Positions 16,718-24,971 of a stretch of 48,518 nucleotides of DNA are shown in pieces (within the stretch, counting starts at the first letter, position 1; every line of letters starts with the position of its first letter). The stretch is from positions 1-48,518 of the forward strand of contig JAZQQJ010000029.1 of assembly GCA_045629005.1 (NCBI GenBank), read 5' to 3'. The position numbers and the translations under genes were made by a program. The notes under the pieces were generated by a model. That model worked only from the letters and a program-made list of their open reading frames with translations, did no database searches and was not told the origin of the DNA. The DNA is from RGIG3528 sp045629005 (GTDB lineage Bacteria; Bacillota; Clostridia; Lachnospirales; Lachnospiraceae).

Positions 16718-18000
16718 CACTTTCCTCGCTTTCTGTATTCATCTTTGCTTTCCTTTGCCGTCTGATTTCTGCCATCGTTTGCATAAATTCCGGCATCAGA
16801 TAATTTACACATGGCACCGTTTACCAAGTAAAGGTTACCGCCTTCCTCATCAGATAATGGATTCATGTTTTCCATCTCTCTAATATCGTTTGTTGAGAAC
16901 CACCCGTTCTGTCTTCCTGTTGCATAACCCTGCATACGGGATGCATAGTCACCACGAAGAAGTCCGTCTACATTAAATTTAATAATGTACTTTCCTTTTT
17001 CAGACGGTAACAATAATGCCTGTTGCATTGCCTGCTCTATTCTAACAACCCAAGGGTCAAGAGTGTACTTAACGAATTCCAAACTCTGATTCTCAATGTT
17101 TGAAAAAGTGGCATGTTCCAAATCACCTATCATATGTGGTGGAATACGATATAATCTTGCAATTTCGTCAAGCTGAAACTTTCTTGTTTCCAAGAACTGC
17201 ACTTCGTCCGGCTTTAACGTAATCGGCTTAAATGTCATGCCTTCTTCCAAAACAGCCACCTTGTGTGCATTGCCTGTTCCCTGATAGATGTTATTCCAAC
17301 TTTCTCTTACCCTGTCGGGATTCTTAAGTGTTCCCGGATGTTCCAAAACACCTCCCGGAGATGCACCGTTTTTCATAAAACTGGCACCATACTCTTCGGC
17401 CGCAATTGTAAGCCCCAAAGTCTCTTTATTCATCGCCAGAGGTGACTGTGCCAAAAGACCATCAAACGTCAGACCCTTCACATGAAGTACTTCATCCTTC
17501 TTTAGGATTATCTGACCATCTTCCTTGGATTCCGGGTTCTCATCACTTTGCCTTGTGTATATATAGTAGAGTTCTCCGTTTTCGTTTCTCTCCACATCCA
17601 TTCTGTCCGGAAGTAACGGATAAAGTGCAACAACCCTCCCCGTGCCATCACGAATAATCTGTGAGTATGAATTACCGTGAATTAACAAGTGATACATCAT
17701 TACTTCCCTAAAGGTAAATGCTGTCATTTCGGAATTCGGTTCGTCATGTAAAATCCGATACAATGGATGTTCAATCTCCAGCTGTTTTCCCCCACCGTCT
17801 TTATAGGAATATACATGCAGTGGCAAACTTGCGATAACCTCCGATAGGATTCTCACACATGCATAAACAGCTGTTATCTGCATCGCAGTCTTTTCCGTAA
17901 CAGGCTTATTTGAAGTTGTCCTGCCAAAGAAAAACCTCTGTCCTATTCCTACTGTGTCCTTGGGCTTATCCCTTGAACTAAATAATTGTGTTATTTTCAT
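16717..18000 (-). CDS. Portal protein, HK97 family
   Basis: ATG 18000 follows AAGGAG with five bases spacing, giving 427 aa. Portal motifs include ITAVYACVRILSEVIASLPL, LLIHGNSYSQIIRDGTGRV, EVLHVKGLTFDGLLAQSPL, EYGASFMKNGASPGGVLEH, FQLDEIARLYRIPPHMIGDL, TLDPWVVRIEQAMQQALL and FNVDGLLRGDYASRMQGYA. It forms the dodecameric DNA entry ring and starts the head module. Confidence 0.97.
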   Translation of the reverse strand: MKITQLFSSRDKPKDTVGIGQRFFFGRTTSNKPVTEKTAMQITAVYACVRILSEVIASLPLHVYSYKDGGGKQLEIEHPLYRILHDEPNSEMTAFTFREVMMYHLLIHGNSYSQIIRDGTGRVVALYPLLPDRMDVERNENGELYYIYTRQSDENPESKEDGQIILKKDEVLHVKGLTFDGLLAQSPLAMNKETLGLTIAAEEYGASFMKNGASPGGVLEHPGTLKNPDRVRESWNNIYQGTGNAHKVAVLEEGMTFKPITLKPDEVQFLETRKFQLDEIARLYRIPPHMIGDLEHATFSNIENQSLEFVKYTLDPWVVRIEQAMQQALLLPSEKGKYIIKFNVDGLLRGDYASRMQGYATGRQNGWFSTNDIREMENMNPLSDEEGGNLYLVNGAMCKLSDAGIYANDGRNQTAKESKDEYRKRGK

Positions 18001-18009
18001 ATGCACTCC

Positions 18010-18399
18010 TTACATCATTTTCAAAAGTATGTATTTTACCGTATAAGTATTCTTCTCAGCTGATATTCGAATCGTACTGTTGGAATTAGCTGTAACCTTA
18101 AAACCACCTGTTGAACCCGTTGCGGTTGTGGATACTGCTTTTGAACCAAATGTCTTTCCTGCTGGTGTTGTTATTTGGTAAAGCGAATGCGCTTTATATG
18201 CACCACTCGATGTTGTCCAGGAACTTAACTTAAGCAAATACGATGATTCCGGTTCAAGCGTTATTGTCGTCCCTGTTGTATTCCCAACAATGCTACCCTG
18301 TGCAATAACTTTCATTCCACCGAACCGCTGTGACAACATATCACGTATATAGGTAAAAACCTCTGTAAGTCCATTTTTTCCCAAAAAGCCTTTAGCCAC
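18010..18399 (-). CDS. Beta-rich structural protein, possibly a fibre or decoration protein
   Basis: The likely start is GTG 18399, shortly after the stop of the preceding gene, with an AGGTGG-like ribosome site. Longer frames overlap the upstream gene with no ribosome site. The ~129-aa product is Ser/Thr/Gly-rich after a short helix (TEVFTYIRDMLSQRF), with VGNTTGTTITLEPESSYLL, TASGSTGG-like stretches and regular beta spacing. It looks like the tip domain of a small fibre or capsid decoration. The family is not recognised. Confidence 0.55.
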   Translation of the reverse strand: MAKGFLGKNGLTEVFTYIRDMLSQRFGGMKVIAQGSIVGNTTGTTITLEPESSYLLKLSSWTTSSGAYKAHSLYQITTPAGKTFGSKAVSTTATGSTGGFKVTANSNSTIRISAEKNTYTVKYILLKMM

Positions 18400-18407
18400 A
18401 AAACCAC

Positions 18408-18956
18408 CTACACTCCAAATACCGAAAACCAAGCAGCCTTTATTTCAGATGTATCAAGTTCCGAAACATCATCCTTAAGAAGATACCCAGTCAAATCCAC
18501 ATCCGTTGAACCCATAACTTCATACTTTTCTCCGTCCCAAAAGTATTCTGTATATGTGTTGTCACCACTTCCACTTATAGGAACAAGGTAAATAACTCCG
18601 TTATCACCTTTCTTTGGAAGTTCAGATTTTGCTGACAGCTTCTGAAAGCTTATTCCGGCAATATCTTTTAAGGCTAACAATATTGCATTGGCAACAAACT
18701 CTGTTGTAGCAATTCTCGTACTGGAATCTCCGTCAGCCGCAGTTGTTGCTTTAGGAGTCCCTTTAAGATCCGCATCCGTTCCTGTGGCATATTTCGACAA
18801 ATCAATTCCTTCGAGTTTTTCCTTTAGTTCTTTTGTAAAATCATTTTCAGAAAGGCCTCTGAAACCATCGCCTTTCACATAACCACTAAACTGATTTTTG
18901 ATAAGTTCAAAAATATACAATAAATCAGCTTTTCCTACGTATTCATTACTTGCCAT
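18408..18956 (-). CDS. Head-fibre-like structural protein
   Basis: This 182-aa protein has DFTKELKEKLEGIDLSKYAT, then the TAADGDSSTRIATTEFVANA motif common in phage fibre stalks, then YLVPISGSGDNTYTEYFWDG and KYEVMGSTDVDLTGYLLKDD. These are fibre/appendage elements. It lies between terminase and portal rather than with the tail fibre, so a head-fibre or neck appendage is plausible. AAGGAGGAAATGTA precedes the ATG, which overlaps the upstream stop (TAATG). Confidence 0.65.
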   Translation of the reverse strand: MASNEYVGKADLLYIFELIKNQFSGYVKGDGFRGLSENDFTKELKEKLEGIDLSKYATGTDADLKGTPKATTAADGDSSTRIATTEFVANAILLALKDIAGISFQKLSAKSELPKKGDNGVIYLVPISGSGDNTYTEYFWDGEKYEVMGSTDVDLTGYLLKDDVSELDTSEIKAAWFSVFGV

Positions 18957-19273
18957 TACATTTCCTCCTTAAAAATGCTGTCCCATAATTCTTTAATATC
19001 AGAAAAAGAGACCTCGGAATTTGCATCCAAAGCCCCTATCTCTTTTGCCGTGTATTTTGGTTTTCTTGTCCTTTTCGCCCACATCGGAACTGTCGGATCT
19101 ATCTCATCATAGTTTTCAAGAAGTGAAGTCCCGTTTATTGATGGACGATTAATTAGCTGCCTGTAATCACTTGTTACTTCCTTTGTTACTTCTCCAACGT
19201 CAACATCAATCTCTTCATCCGGGCCTGTGTCAAAATCCAGCTCTTCTGTTTCCGAAAATATAAAATCAAGCAT
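18956..19273 (-). CDS. Fibre-associated protein of the terminase-portal interval
   Basis: This 105-aa acidic protein contains YRQLINRPSINGTSLLENYD and PMWAKRTRKPKYTAKEIGAL, both familiar elements of phage fibre N-terminal and linker regions, then SFSDIKELWDSIF. It probably forms one piece of the same appendage as the next two genes. Starts and stops overlap (TGATG at its start, TAATG at its end), so the three genes are likely coupled. No defined family is claimed. Confidence 0.6.
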   Translation of the reverse strand: MLDFIFSETEELDFDTGPDEEIDVDVGEVTKEVTSDYRQLINRPSINGTSLLENYDEIDPTVPMWAKRTRKPKYTAKEIGALDANSEVSFSDIKELWDSIFKEEM

Positions 19274-19575
19274 CAGACAACCTCATCCATCAGTATCTTC
19301 TGCATAGTTGTCTTCTTTATAGGTGTAGCGAGCACCTTGCCTGCTACAGTGATAATCCTTATCTGAATTTCAATTTGGCCATCATCAAAGAATAATGTTT
19401 CTTCCTGTGATAATTCCAAGGAAAGAACATTAGCATCGTTATCCATCTGTATATCTTTCGTTTCCTTCGTCAGCATTTTTTCGAGTTGTTTTATATATAC
19501 AAACACCTTACTGATTTCAGAAACACTGATTCCTTGGATGTTAAACCGAAGTGTCGGTGTAGTACCTCTAATCAT
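19273..19575 (-). CDS. Small fibre-cluster protein
   Basis: ATG 19575 lies five bases after GGAGGGAAC and is preferred to the start at 19623. The 100-aa product opens MIRGTTPTLRFNIQGISVSE and continues with KVFVYIKQLEKMLTKET, LSLELSQEETLFFDDGQIEI and QIRIITVAGKVLATPI. Proteins with an MIRGTTPT start and an L-T/S-Q-E-x-T-x-x-F core accompany fibre genes in other Firmicute phages. The function is unknown; a structural or assembly role is likely. Confidence 0.65.
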   Translation of the reverse strand: MIRGTTPTLRFNIQGISVSEISKVFVYIKQLEKMLTKETKDIQMDNDANVLSLELSQEETLFFDDGQIEIQIRIITVAGKVLATPIKKTTMQKILMDEVV

Positions 19576-19675
19576 GTTCCCTCCGCTAATCTCCGTATAA
19601 TTTATTGTTGACGTATCGCTCATTTTTCTGTTATCCTTTCAGCAGGGATTGATGAAACCCTATTCGCATAACTTT

Positions 19676-19711
19676 CGGAACTTCGGTTCCGTGTCATGTC
19701 CGTTCGGACAT
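19676..19711. repeat. Two tandem stable hairpins between divergent genes
   Basis: CGGAAC-TTCG-GTTCCG (19676-19691) and ATGTCC-GTTC-GGACAT (19696-19711) are perfect six-pair stems separated by four bases. On the plus strand the first carries a UUCG tetraloop closed by C-G, an unusually stable RNA form. They lie between the leftward fibre genes and the rightward 108-aa gene. They could be processing sites, a transcription block or an operator pair. Confidence 0.5.
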
Positions 19712-19752
19712 TGATTTCCACAGTTTATTTACAAACTAATGAAAGGAGTTAT

Positions 19753-20079
19753 ATGTTTACCGCAAAAGAATTAAATAGCATTGACCGTAACTACTTTTAC
19801 TTAATCGATGTCTCCGATACCATCGTAAGGTTACAGTCAAAAAACACTCTTCACGGCTGGCATATTGTACAACCGGACAATGAGTACGTATCATACTCCG
19901 GCTGTATCATTTACCACCGACATGAAAATCAGTATGAATACCATCGTCATGGATATGCGAAAAATCTGCAGGATGCAATCAAGCAGATAAAATCGCATGA
20001 CCAGTTCCAAATTAAAAACCGCTGGAAAGGTTTTTCTTATTCTGACTATCATAAAGCTTTCACTCCAACGTTTGATTGA
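19753..20079 (+). CDS. Rightward orphan gene of unknown function inside the packaging region
   Basis: ATG 19753 follows AAAGGAG with four bases spacing. The 108-aa product (FTAKELNSIDRNYFYLIDVS, then TLHGWHIVQPDNEYVSYSG, YHRHENQYEYHRHGYAKNLQ and WKGFSYSDYHKAF) is rich in His and Tyr and has no recognised family. It is the only rightward gene between the integrase and the repressor, and it interrupts the leftward series between the large terminase and the fibre genes. A moron or a separately expressed lysogenic gene is possible. No clear terminator was seen after it. Confidence 0.65.
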   Translation: MFTAKELNSIDRNYFYLIDVSDTIVRLQSKNTLHGWHIVQPDNEYVSYSGCIIYHRHENQYEYHRHGYAKNLQDAIKQIKSHDQFQIKNRWKGFSYSDYHKAFTPTFD

Positions 20080-20135
20080 TTGCTATTCTGATCAGTAAAA
20101 ATCCCAAAAATGATAACAGTAACATGATTTCATAC

Positions 20136-21737
20136 CTATAAGAACAAAAGTCCCCTCTCATCGTATACACTCTCCGATGTGCCGTTTCCACATCTGATTG
20201 CACGGTCGAGACCCATTATCATTGCTACCGCTCCATCTATCTTTTCCGTAGATTTTGCTTTATCAGCTTTGATATTTCCGGCAGGGTCGGTTCTTATGAA
20301 TATGTTATCCATCATCCACCGAAGTACCGGATGTCCGTTATGCGCAACCTTTTCTTCCAATACAAGTTTCATCAATTCCTTGGTTGGCGGGGACATTGAA
20401 GCGAATCCTTGACCGAAGGGGATTACTGTAAATCCCATGTTTTCAAGGTCTTGGCTTAATTGCGTGGCCCCCCATCTGTCGTATGCAATTTCCCTAATAT
20501 TGAACCTCTCCCCAAGTTCTTCTATGAACTGCTCGATGTAGTTATAGTGAATTACATTTCCTTCCGTGGTATATATGAAACCTTGTTTTTCCCATGTATC
20601 ATACGGAACATGGTCTCTTCTGACTCGTAAATCCACGGTATCTTCTGGAACCCAGAAGTATGGTAAAACATAAAACATATCATCTTCATCAGTTGGTGGG
20701 AACACAAGCACAAGGGCTGTTATATCTGTAGTTGAAGAAAGGTCAAGTCCTGCATAACAGACCCGACCTTCGAGTTTTGATTCATCAAATTCAACTTTAC
20801 ATTTGTCCCACTTATCCATTGGCATCCATCTTACCGATTGCTTTACCCACTGATTCAAACGGAGCTGTCTAAAAGCATTTTCCTCTCCGGGGTTTTGCTT
20901 TGCACTTTCACAAGCTGCCGCAACCTTATCGATACCGATTGTAATACCAAGGCTCGGATTCGCACGTTCCCAAACCTTAGGATCCGTCCAATCTTCATCT
21001 TCCTTTGCACCAAAGATAACCGGATAAAATGTCGGGTCAAACTTTCTTCCTTCCAAAATATCCACTGCCTTCTGATGCATCTCATAGCAGATGGAATTTG
21101 TATCCTGCCCTGCCGTTGTAATAATGAAATGCAACGGATTCTTACGGGCATCTGATGTTCCTTTAGTCATCATATCGAAAAACTTACGATCTTTTTGTAC
21201 CCAAAGTTCATCGAATACAAGGGCACTGACGTTAACACCTGACTTCCCTGCAACATCTGCTGATAAAGCTTTATATGTGCTGTTTGTTGGCACATATGTT
21301 ATAGTTTTTCGGCTTGGACGGATATCACACCTTTTCTCGAGCGGTTTACATAACTGCACCATATCGCAAGCCACATCAAATACCAACGAACTCTGGTCAC
21401 GATCTGCGGCACAGCCATATACTTCCGCTCTTTGCTCCCCATCACCGCATAGCATATACAAAGCAATGGCTGCTGCAAGTTCGGATTTTCCGCATTTTTT
21501 CGGCACTTCTATATAGGCCGTTGTAAACTGCCTGTAACCGTCCGGCTTAAGAATTCCGAAAATGTCCCTTATTATCTGCTCCTGCCAATCAATCAGTTCA
21601 AATGGCTGTTTATAAAACTCACCCTTTGTATGTTTCAGTTGTTCAATAAACGCAACAACAAAATCAGCAGCATCTTTATCGTAGTGTGATGTCTTTGCCA
21701 TAAATTTTGTTGGTTTGTATTTCTTTAACTTCCGCAC
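20136..21737 (-). CDS. Terminase large subunit (Terminase_1)
   Basis: The start chosen is GTG 21737, eight bases after GGAG; a GTG at 21746 touches the ribosome site. The ~533-aa motor packages DNA into the prohead. The ATPase has Walker A VPKKCGKSELAAA and Walker B VSALVFDELW, followed by the IITTAGQD coupling motif. The nuclease half has the acidic residues in CYAGLDLSSTTDITALVLV, AYDRWGATQLSQ and KIDGAVAMIMGLDRA. This family pairs with P27-type small subunits (26399-26941) and with cos-type packaging. A terminator hairpin lies just upstream. Confidence 0.96.
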   Translation of the reverse strand: MRKLKKYKPTKFMAKTSHYDKDAADFVVAFIEQLKHTKGEFYKQPFELIDWQEQIIRDIFGILKPDGYRQFTTAYIEVPKKCGKSELAAAIALYMLCGDGEQRAEVYGCAADRDQSSLVFDVACDMVQLCKPLEKRCDIRPSRKTITYVPTNSTYKALSADVAGKSGVNVSALVFDELWVQKDRKFFDMMTKGTSDARKNPLHFIITTAGQDTNSICYEMHQKAVDILEGRKFDPTFYPVIFGAKEDEDWTDPKVWERANPSLGITIGIDKVAAACESAKQNPGEENAFRQLRLNQWVKQSVRWMPMDKWDKCKVEFDESKLEGRVCYAGLDLSSTTDITALVLVFPPTDEDDMFYVLPYFWVPEDTVDLRVRRDHVPYDTWEKQGFIYTTEGNVIHYNYIEQFIEELGERFNIREIAYDRWGATQLSQDLENMGFTVIPFGQGFASMSPPTKELMKLVLEEKVAHNGHPVLRWMMDNIFIRTDPAGNIKADKAKSTEKIDGAVAMIMGLDRAIRCGNGTSESVYDERGLLFL

Positions 21738-21750
21738 ATTTCTCACTCCA

Positions 21751-21776
21751 CCAAAAAAGGACTCCGAAGAGCCCTT
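21751..21776 (-). terminator. Intrinsic terminator-like hairpin just before the large terminase gene
   Basis: The minus-strand RNA folds as AAGGGCTC-TTCG-GAGTCCTT (eight pairs, one G-U, UUCG loop), followed by TTTTGG after the stem. It lies in the 51-base gap between the DUF5049 gene and terL. The G-U pair fits only the minus strand. It would attenuate transcription into terL. Confidence 0.75.
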
Positions 21777-21788
21777 CTGTAATACTTT

Positions 21789-21974
21789 TTACTGTTCGTT
21801 GCTATCGCCATAAAGAATGAATTTCACATAATCCCCTCTAAATTCATCAAGGAAATCCAGTAATTCAACATAGTCCCAAAACCGGGCTATCTCCTTAACC
21901 GCATTAACATCGAACATATTTGTTAATCCGGATTCGGCTATTGCAATAATCTGTTTCTTTATAACCTCATCCAT
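21789..21974 (-). CDS. DUF5049 family protein
   Basis: This 61-aa protein (MDEVIKKQIIAIAESGLTNM, FDVNAVKEIARFWDYVELLD, then YVKFILYGD) matches DUF5049, a small helical family found next to large terminase genes in Firmicute phages. The function is unknown. GAGGGGGTGTAAC precedes the ATG, and the ribosome site is formed by the end of the upstream gene. Confidence 0.85.
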   Translation of the reverse strand: MDEVIKKQIIAIAESGLTNMFDVNAVKEIARFWDYVELLDFLDEFRGDYVKFILYGDSNEQ

Positions 21975-21975
21975 G

Positions 21976-22371
21976 TTACACCCCCTCGTCTGTTGCGAAA
22001 GGGTTACCTTCCTTCAGCTGTTCGCATATAGCTATATACCGAAGTTGTTCATGTCCCTCACAGCCTGCTACTGCCTGCATGTAGAATTCCAAAGCCTTCT
22101 CTTTGTTTTCCCACACTTCCTTCTTGCCGTAACATTCAACCGTGACCTCCGGAATCTTCCTGCAGGAGTCCTCCCCGTAGACTATTCCGAGGCATCCACC
22201 ACAGTCCCAGTTAACATGAATCGTTCCTGTATCATCTACTCCGATGACTTCGCCTTTTTCTCCTGCCGGGATATTTCGATAAGGGTCATTCATTGACACA
22301 AGTGCTACTCTTGTGCCGACAGGATATTCTTTCTTGATTGAATCCACAATCTCTTTCCTTGGAAAGAACAT
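21976..22371 (-). CDS. DUF4314 domain protein
   Basis: ATG 22371 follows GGGAGGTGAGTAGA; a longer frame to 22476 overlaps the upstream gene without a ribosome site. The 131-aa product has the DUF4314 core: YPVGTRVALVSMNDPYRNIP, AGEKGEVIGVDDTGTIHVNW and DCGGCLGIVYGEDSC, an SH3-like beta fold. A helical tail with AVAGCEGHEQLRYIAI follows. Its role in the packaging region is not known. Confidence 0.82.
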   Translation of the reverse strand: MFFPRKEIVDSIKKEYPVGTRVALVSMNDPYRNIPAGEKGEVIGVDDTGTIHVNWDCGGCLGIVYGEDSCRKIPEVTVECYGKKEVWENKEKALEFYMQAVAGCEGHEQLRYIAICEQLKEGNPFATDEGV

Positions 22372-22372
22372 T

Positions 22373-23056
22373 CTACTCACCTCCCTTCTTCGTTCCGCTC
22401 TTAAATGCGGATGAACCTTCGAGGTTCTTAAGAAGTTCTTTTCGTACCCCTTTGTATTCGTCACCGATAAAGCCAAGTCTTAAAAGGAAACATCTGAATT
22501 CATATTTTGGATTCACAACTTCCTTCTGTTTTGCATTTATTCGCTTTTGATTCGTTGCCATTTCGGTCATTTTAATTATCAGCTGCATGTATGCGTATGC
22601 TGAATCTTCCGAAAGTTCTGAAAACCAAGGAAATGTTACTTTCTTATCTTCCCGGATTATTTCAAGTGATTCCGTTTTAAGGGCAAGTTTCAAAAGTTCG
22701 CTCTTTGATTCAACAAGCCTTTTGAAGTTTTCCATGACCTCCGCAGGATATTTTGTATCCGGCATGCTTATCGAAAGGTTAGTCGTTTCAATTACCTCTT
22801 CCAATTCTTCCTCGACCTCGTTTTCTTCCCACTCAAGAGGTTCAAACCCTGCCATCACAATTGCATCCGCAACCGCTCCGTCCCAAGCAACGTCACCACC
22901 ACCTGTAACCGTACCGTCCTTTGCCACTTCGTAGTCTCCAATACGGTAAGCGAATGTCGGGCAGCTTAAATATTCTGCTTTTACTCCGAGCGTTTTTGAT
23001 ATGGCTTCAACAATAGTCTTCCTATTTCTGCCATCCATGTTAAAGTGTAATTCCAT
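22373..23056 (-). CDS. Phage 'virulence protein'-type accessory protein
   Basis: ATG 23056 follows AAGGAGGTACATTAT, giving 227 aa. The first ~65 residues (MELHFNMDGRNRKTIVEAIS, KTLGVKAEYLSCPTFAYRIG) match a protein commonly annotated as virulence-associated in Clostridia phages. The middle is strongly acidic (EWEENEVEEELEEVIE) and the C-terminal half is helical and basic (NQKRINAKQKEVVNPKYEFR). Nothing indicates real virulence. It lies between the C5 methyltransferase and the DUF4314 gene. Confidence 0.65.
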   Translation of the reverse strand: MELHFNMDGRNRKTIVEAISKTLGVKAEYLSCPTFAYRIGDYEVAKDGTVTGGGDVAWDGAVADAIVMAGFEPLEWEENEVEEELEEVIETTNLSISMPDTKYPAEVMENFKRLVESKSELLKLALKTESLEIIREDKKVTFPWFSELSEDSAYAYMQLIIKMTEMATNQKRINAKQKEVVNPKYEFRCFLLRLGFIGDEYKGVRKELLKNLEGSSAFKSGTKKGGE

Positions 23057-23135
23057 ATAATGTACCTCCTTAAATTTATGGTATGTACATATATCACTCA
23101 AAAGGTACATTATTGGAATACGCTCATTACACAAG

Positions 23136-24971
23136 TTAATCTGTAGTTTCTTGTGCATAATATGCTATGCCAGAAAGCACGAAAACGACATTCGGAAGTG
23201 CCACACCATTGCCCCACATCTTATATTCTGCAGAATCAGAATGAGGATTTTTAAGCCACTTAATAATCTGTGCATCCGTTTTGGTTTTGCCACCTACAAC
23301 CGATGCATGTGTATTAAAGATGTCTCTCCATACTTCTACTTCCTCTTTGGTGGGTTCTTCCGTTTCAAGTCCGTCACACCACCAATCCGGAAATCCCTGC
23401 AATCTTGCACACTCGGTCGGGGTAAGTCTTCGAACTATATAATCTGTATCATCTTCATCATTTACAATCGGAGGATCCTTATAGTCTGTTGCAACAAGTG
23501 TATTTGCACATTCTTTGCTTGCCTCGGTAAAGAAAGACGCTTTTGATGTCGTATATCTTGGTTGCGCTACGGCATTGGGGCCTTTGGCAACCATAGTAGG
23601 TTCAACTTCCTGCTCTACGGCAAATCCAAATTTGGCATTCTTACCTTGGTTATATGCCGCTCTGTCAATTCCGTAGGACGGTTCTGCCACAAAGTTCTCT
23701 TCCGGTTCTTTAAACATTTGACTCGAAGGGCCTTTGGGACCATCATTTGCAGATAATGTTGCATGAACATCTGCAAATGCTACAGCATGTTGCTCCGTAG
23801 CATTAAGGGTGTACATTGCATTACCCTCATGATAACCGTCTCCGTGATGTGACGGTCGGCTACCATTTCCTTCTATGGAAACAACCGCCATACCACCTTG
23901 ATTACATGACGGATTACCGCCATTTGCATCAAGGCATCTTGAGGTATCTGCTTCATAGAAACCACTATTCGGATTATTTGATTTCATCGAATTACTGTCT
24001 TTTGAACATATGCCAAAAGCAGTCGGTTGAAACAAGGTCTGGTCATTATTACAACCAAGTGTTGCCGAAAGGTTATCCTGTATAAGGGCACCCTTACCAC
24101 CGCCTTCGCAACCAGATCTGATTTTTAATGTTTTCGGGGTCTCAACCACAAACGGTTGATTATTACCACCTGTCCCAAAGGTTGATAAAACCGTCTGCGA
24201 AACATCAAGCGGTCCCGTATATCTCGTATCCTGCGAGTGGTTTTCAAACATTAAGCCGACATGGCCTGTTTCATTAATGCCTTCTGAAGAATGTCCGGCA
24301 GACTCTTCCCACGTTCTGAAGCCCTGCGGAGTATACCCAGACAAGCCTTCTGACTCAAATAATACTTTTCCTGCACTCCAACCATCAAAATCTGCGACAA
24401 GGTAGATACGTTTTCTTCTCTGGGGCACTCCCCAAAATTGAGCATCGAATTGTCTCCAGGCGACTGAGTAACTATCTCCCAAGATTCTGCCTGCTGTCTC
24501 CCACTTTGAAGATTTAGGTACTGACACCGATTCATCTTTGACTTTGCAGATTTCTTTGAGGACGCATCTGAAATCTTCTCCCTTGTTGGACGAGAATGCT
24601 CCGGGCACGTTCTCCCACACAATGTATCTTGGATATTTTCCATTTGTCTTTTCCCTCATTTCTTTAACTATACGAACAGCTTCGTAAAACAGATTCGACC
24701 TTGAACCTTCAAGGCCTGCTCGCTTTCCCGCAACGGACATGTCTTGGCAGGGACTTCCAAAAGTGATGATATCCACGGGTTCAAGTTCAGCACCGTTAAG
24801 TTTTGAAATATCACCGAAATGTTTCATCATAGGAAGTCTTTTCGTAGTTACACGAATAGGAAAAGGCTCAATCTCCGATGCCCACTTGGGGGTAATACCG
24901 GAAATCAAGCCTCCTAAAGGAAATCCCGCTGACCCATCAAATAAGGATCCTAGTGTTAAGTTATTTTTCAT
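23136..24971 (-). CDS. DNA cytosine-5 methyltransferase (phage encoded)
   Basis: ATG 24971 lies nine bases after AAGGAGG, and a TTG at 24980 is less likely. The 611-aa protein has the C5 motifs: I (LGSLFDGSAGFPLGG), IV with catalytic C75 (GSPCQDMSVAGKRAG), VI (WENVPGAF), VIII (QRRKRIYLVADF), IX (RRLTPTECARLQGFPDWW) and X (WGNGVALPNVVFVLSGIAY). A very long segment (~215-500) between VIII and IX holds the target-recognition region and is rich in Gly, Asn and Ser. It probably protects phage DNA from host restriction. The start overlaps the upstream methyltransferase by 11 bases. No restriction partner is next to it. Confidence 0.93.
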   Translation of the reverse strand: MKNNLTLGSLFDGSAGFPLGGLISGITPKWASEIEPFPIRVTTKRLPMMKHFGDISKLNGAELEPVDIITFGSPCQDMSVAGKRAGLEGSRSNLFYEAVRIVKEMREKTNGKYPRYIVWENVPGAFSSNKGEDFRCVLKEICKVKDESVSVPKSSKWETAGRILGDSYSVAWRQFDAQFWGVPQRRKRIYLVADFDGWSAGKVLFESEGLSGYTPQGFRTWEESAGHSSEGINETGHVGLMFENHSQDTRYTGPLDVSQTVLSTFGTGGNNQPFVVETPKTLKIRSGCEGGGKGALIQDNLSATLGCNNDQTLFQPTAFGICSKDSNSMKSNNPNSGFYEADTSRCLDANGGNPSCNQGGMAVVSIEGNGSRPSHHGDGYHEGNAMYTLNATEQHAVAFADVHATLSANDGPKGPSSQMFKEPEENFVAEPSYGIDRAAYNQGKNAKFGFAVEQEVEPTMVAKGPNAVAQPRYTTSKASFFTEASKECANTLVATDYKDPPIVNDEDDTDYIVRRLTPTECARLQGFPDWWCDGLETEEPTKEEVEVWRDIFNTHASVVGGKTKTDAQIIKWLKNPHSDSAEYKMWGNGVALPNVVFVLSGIAYYAQETTD

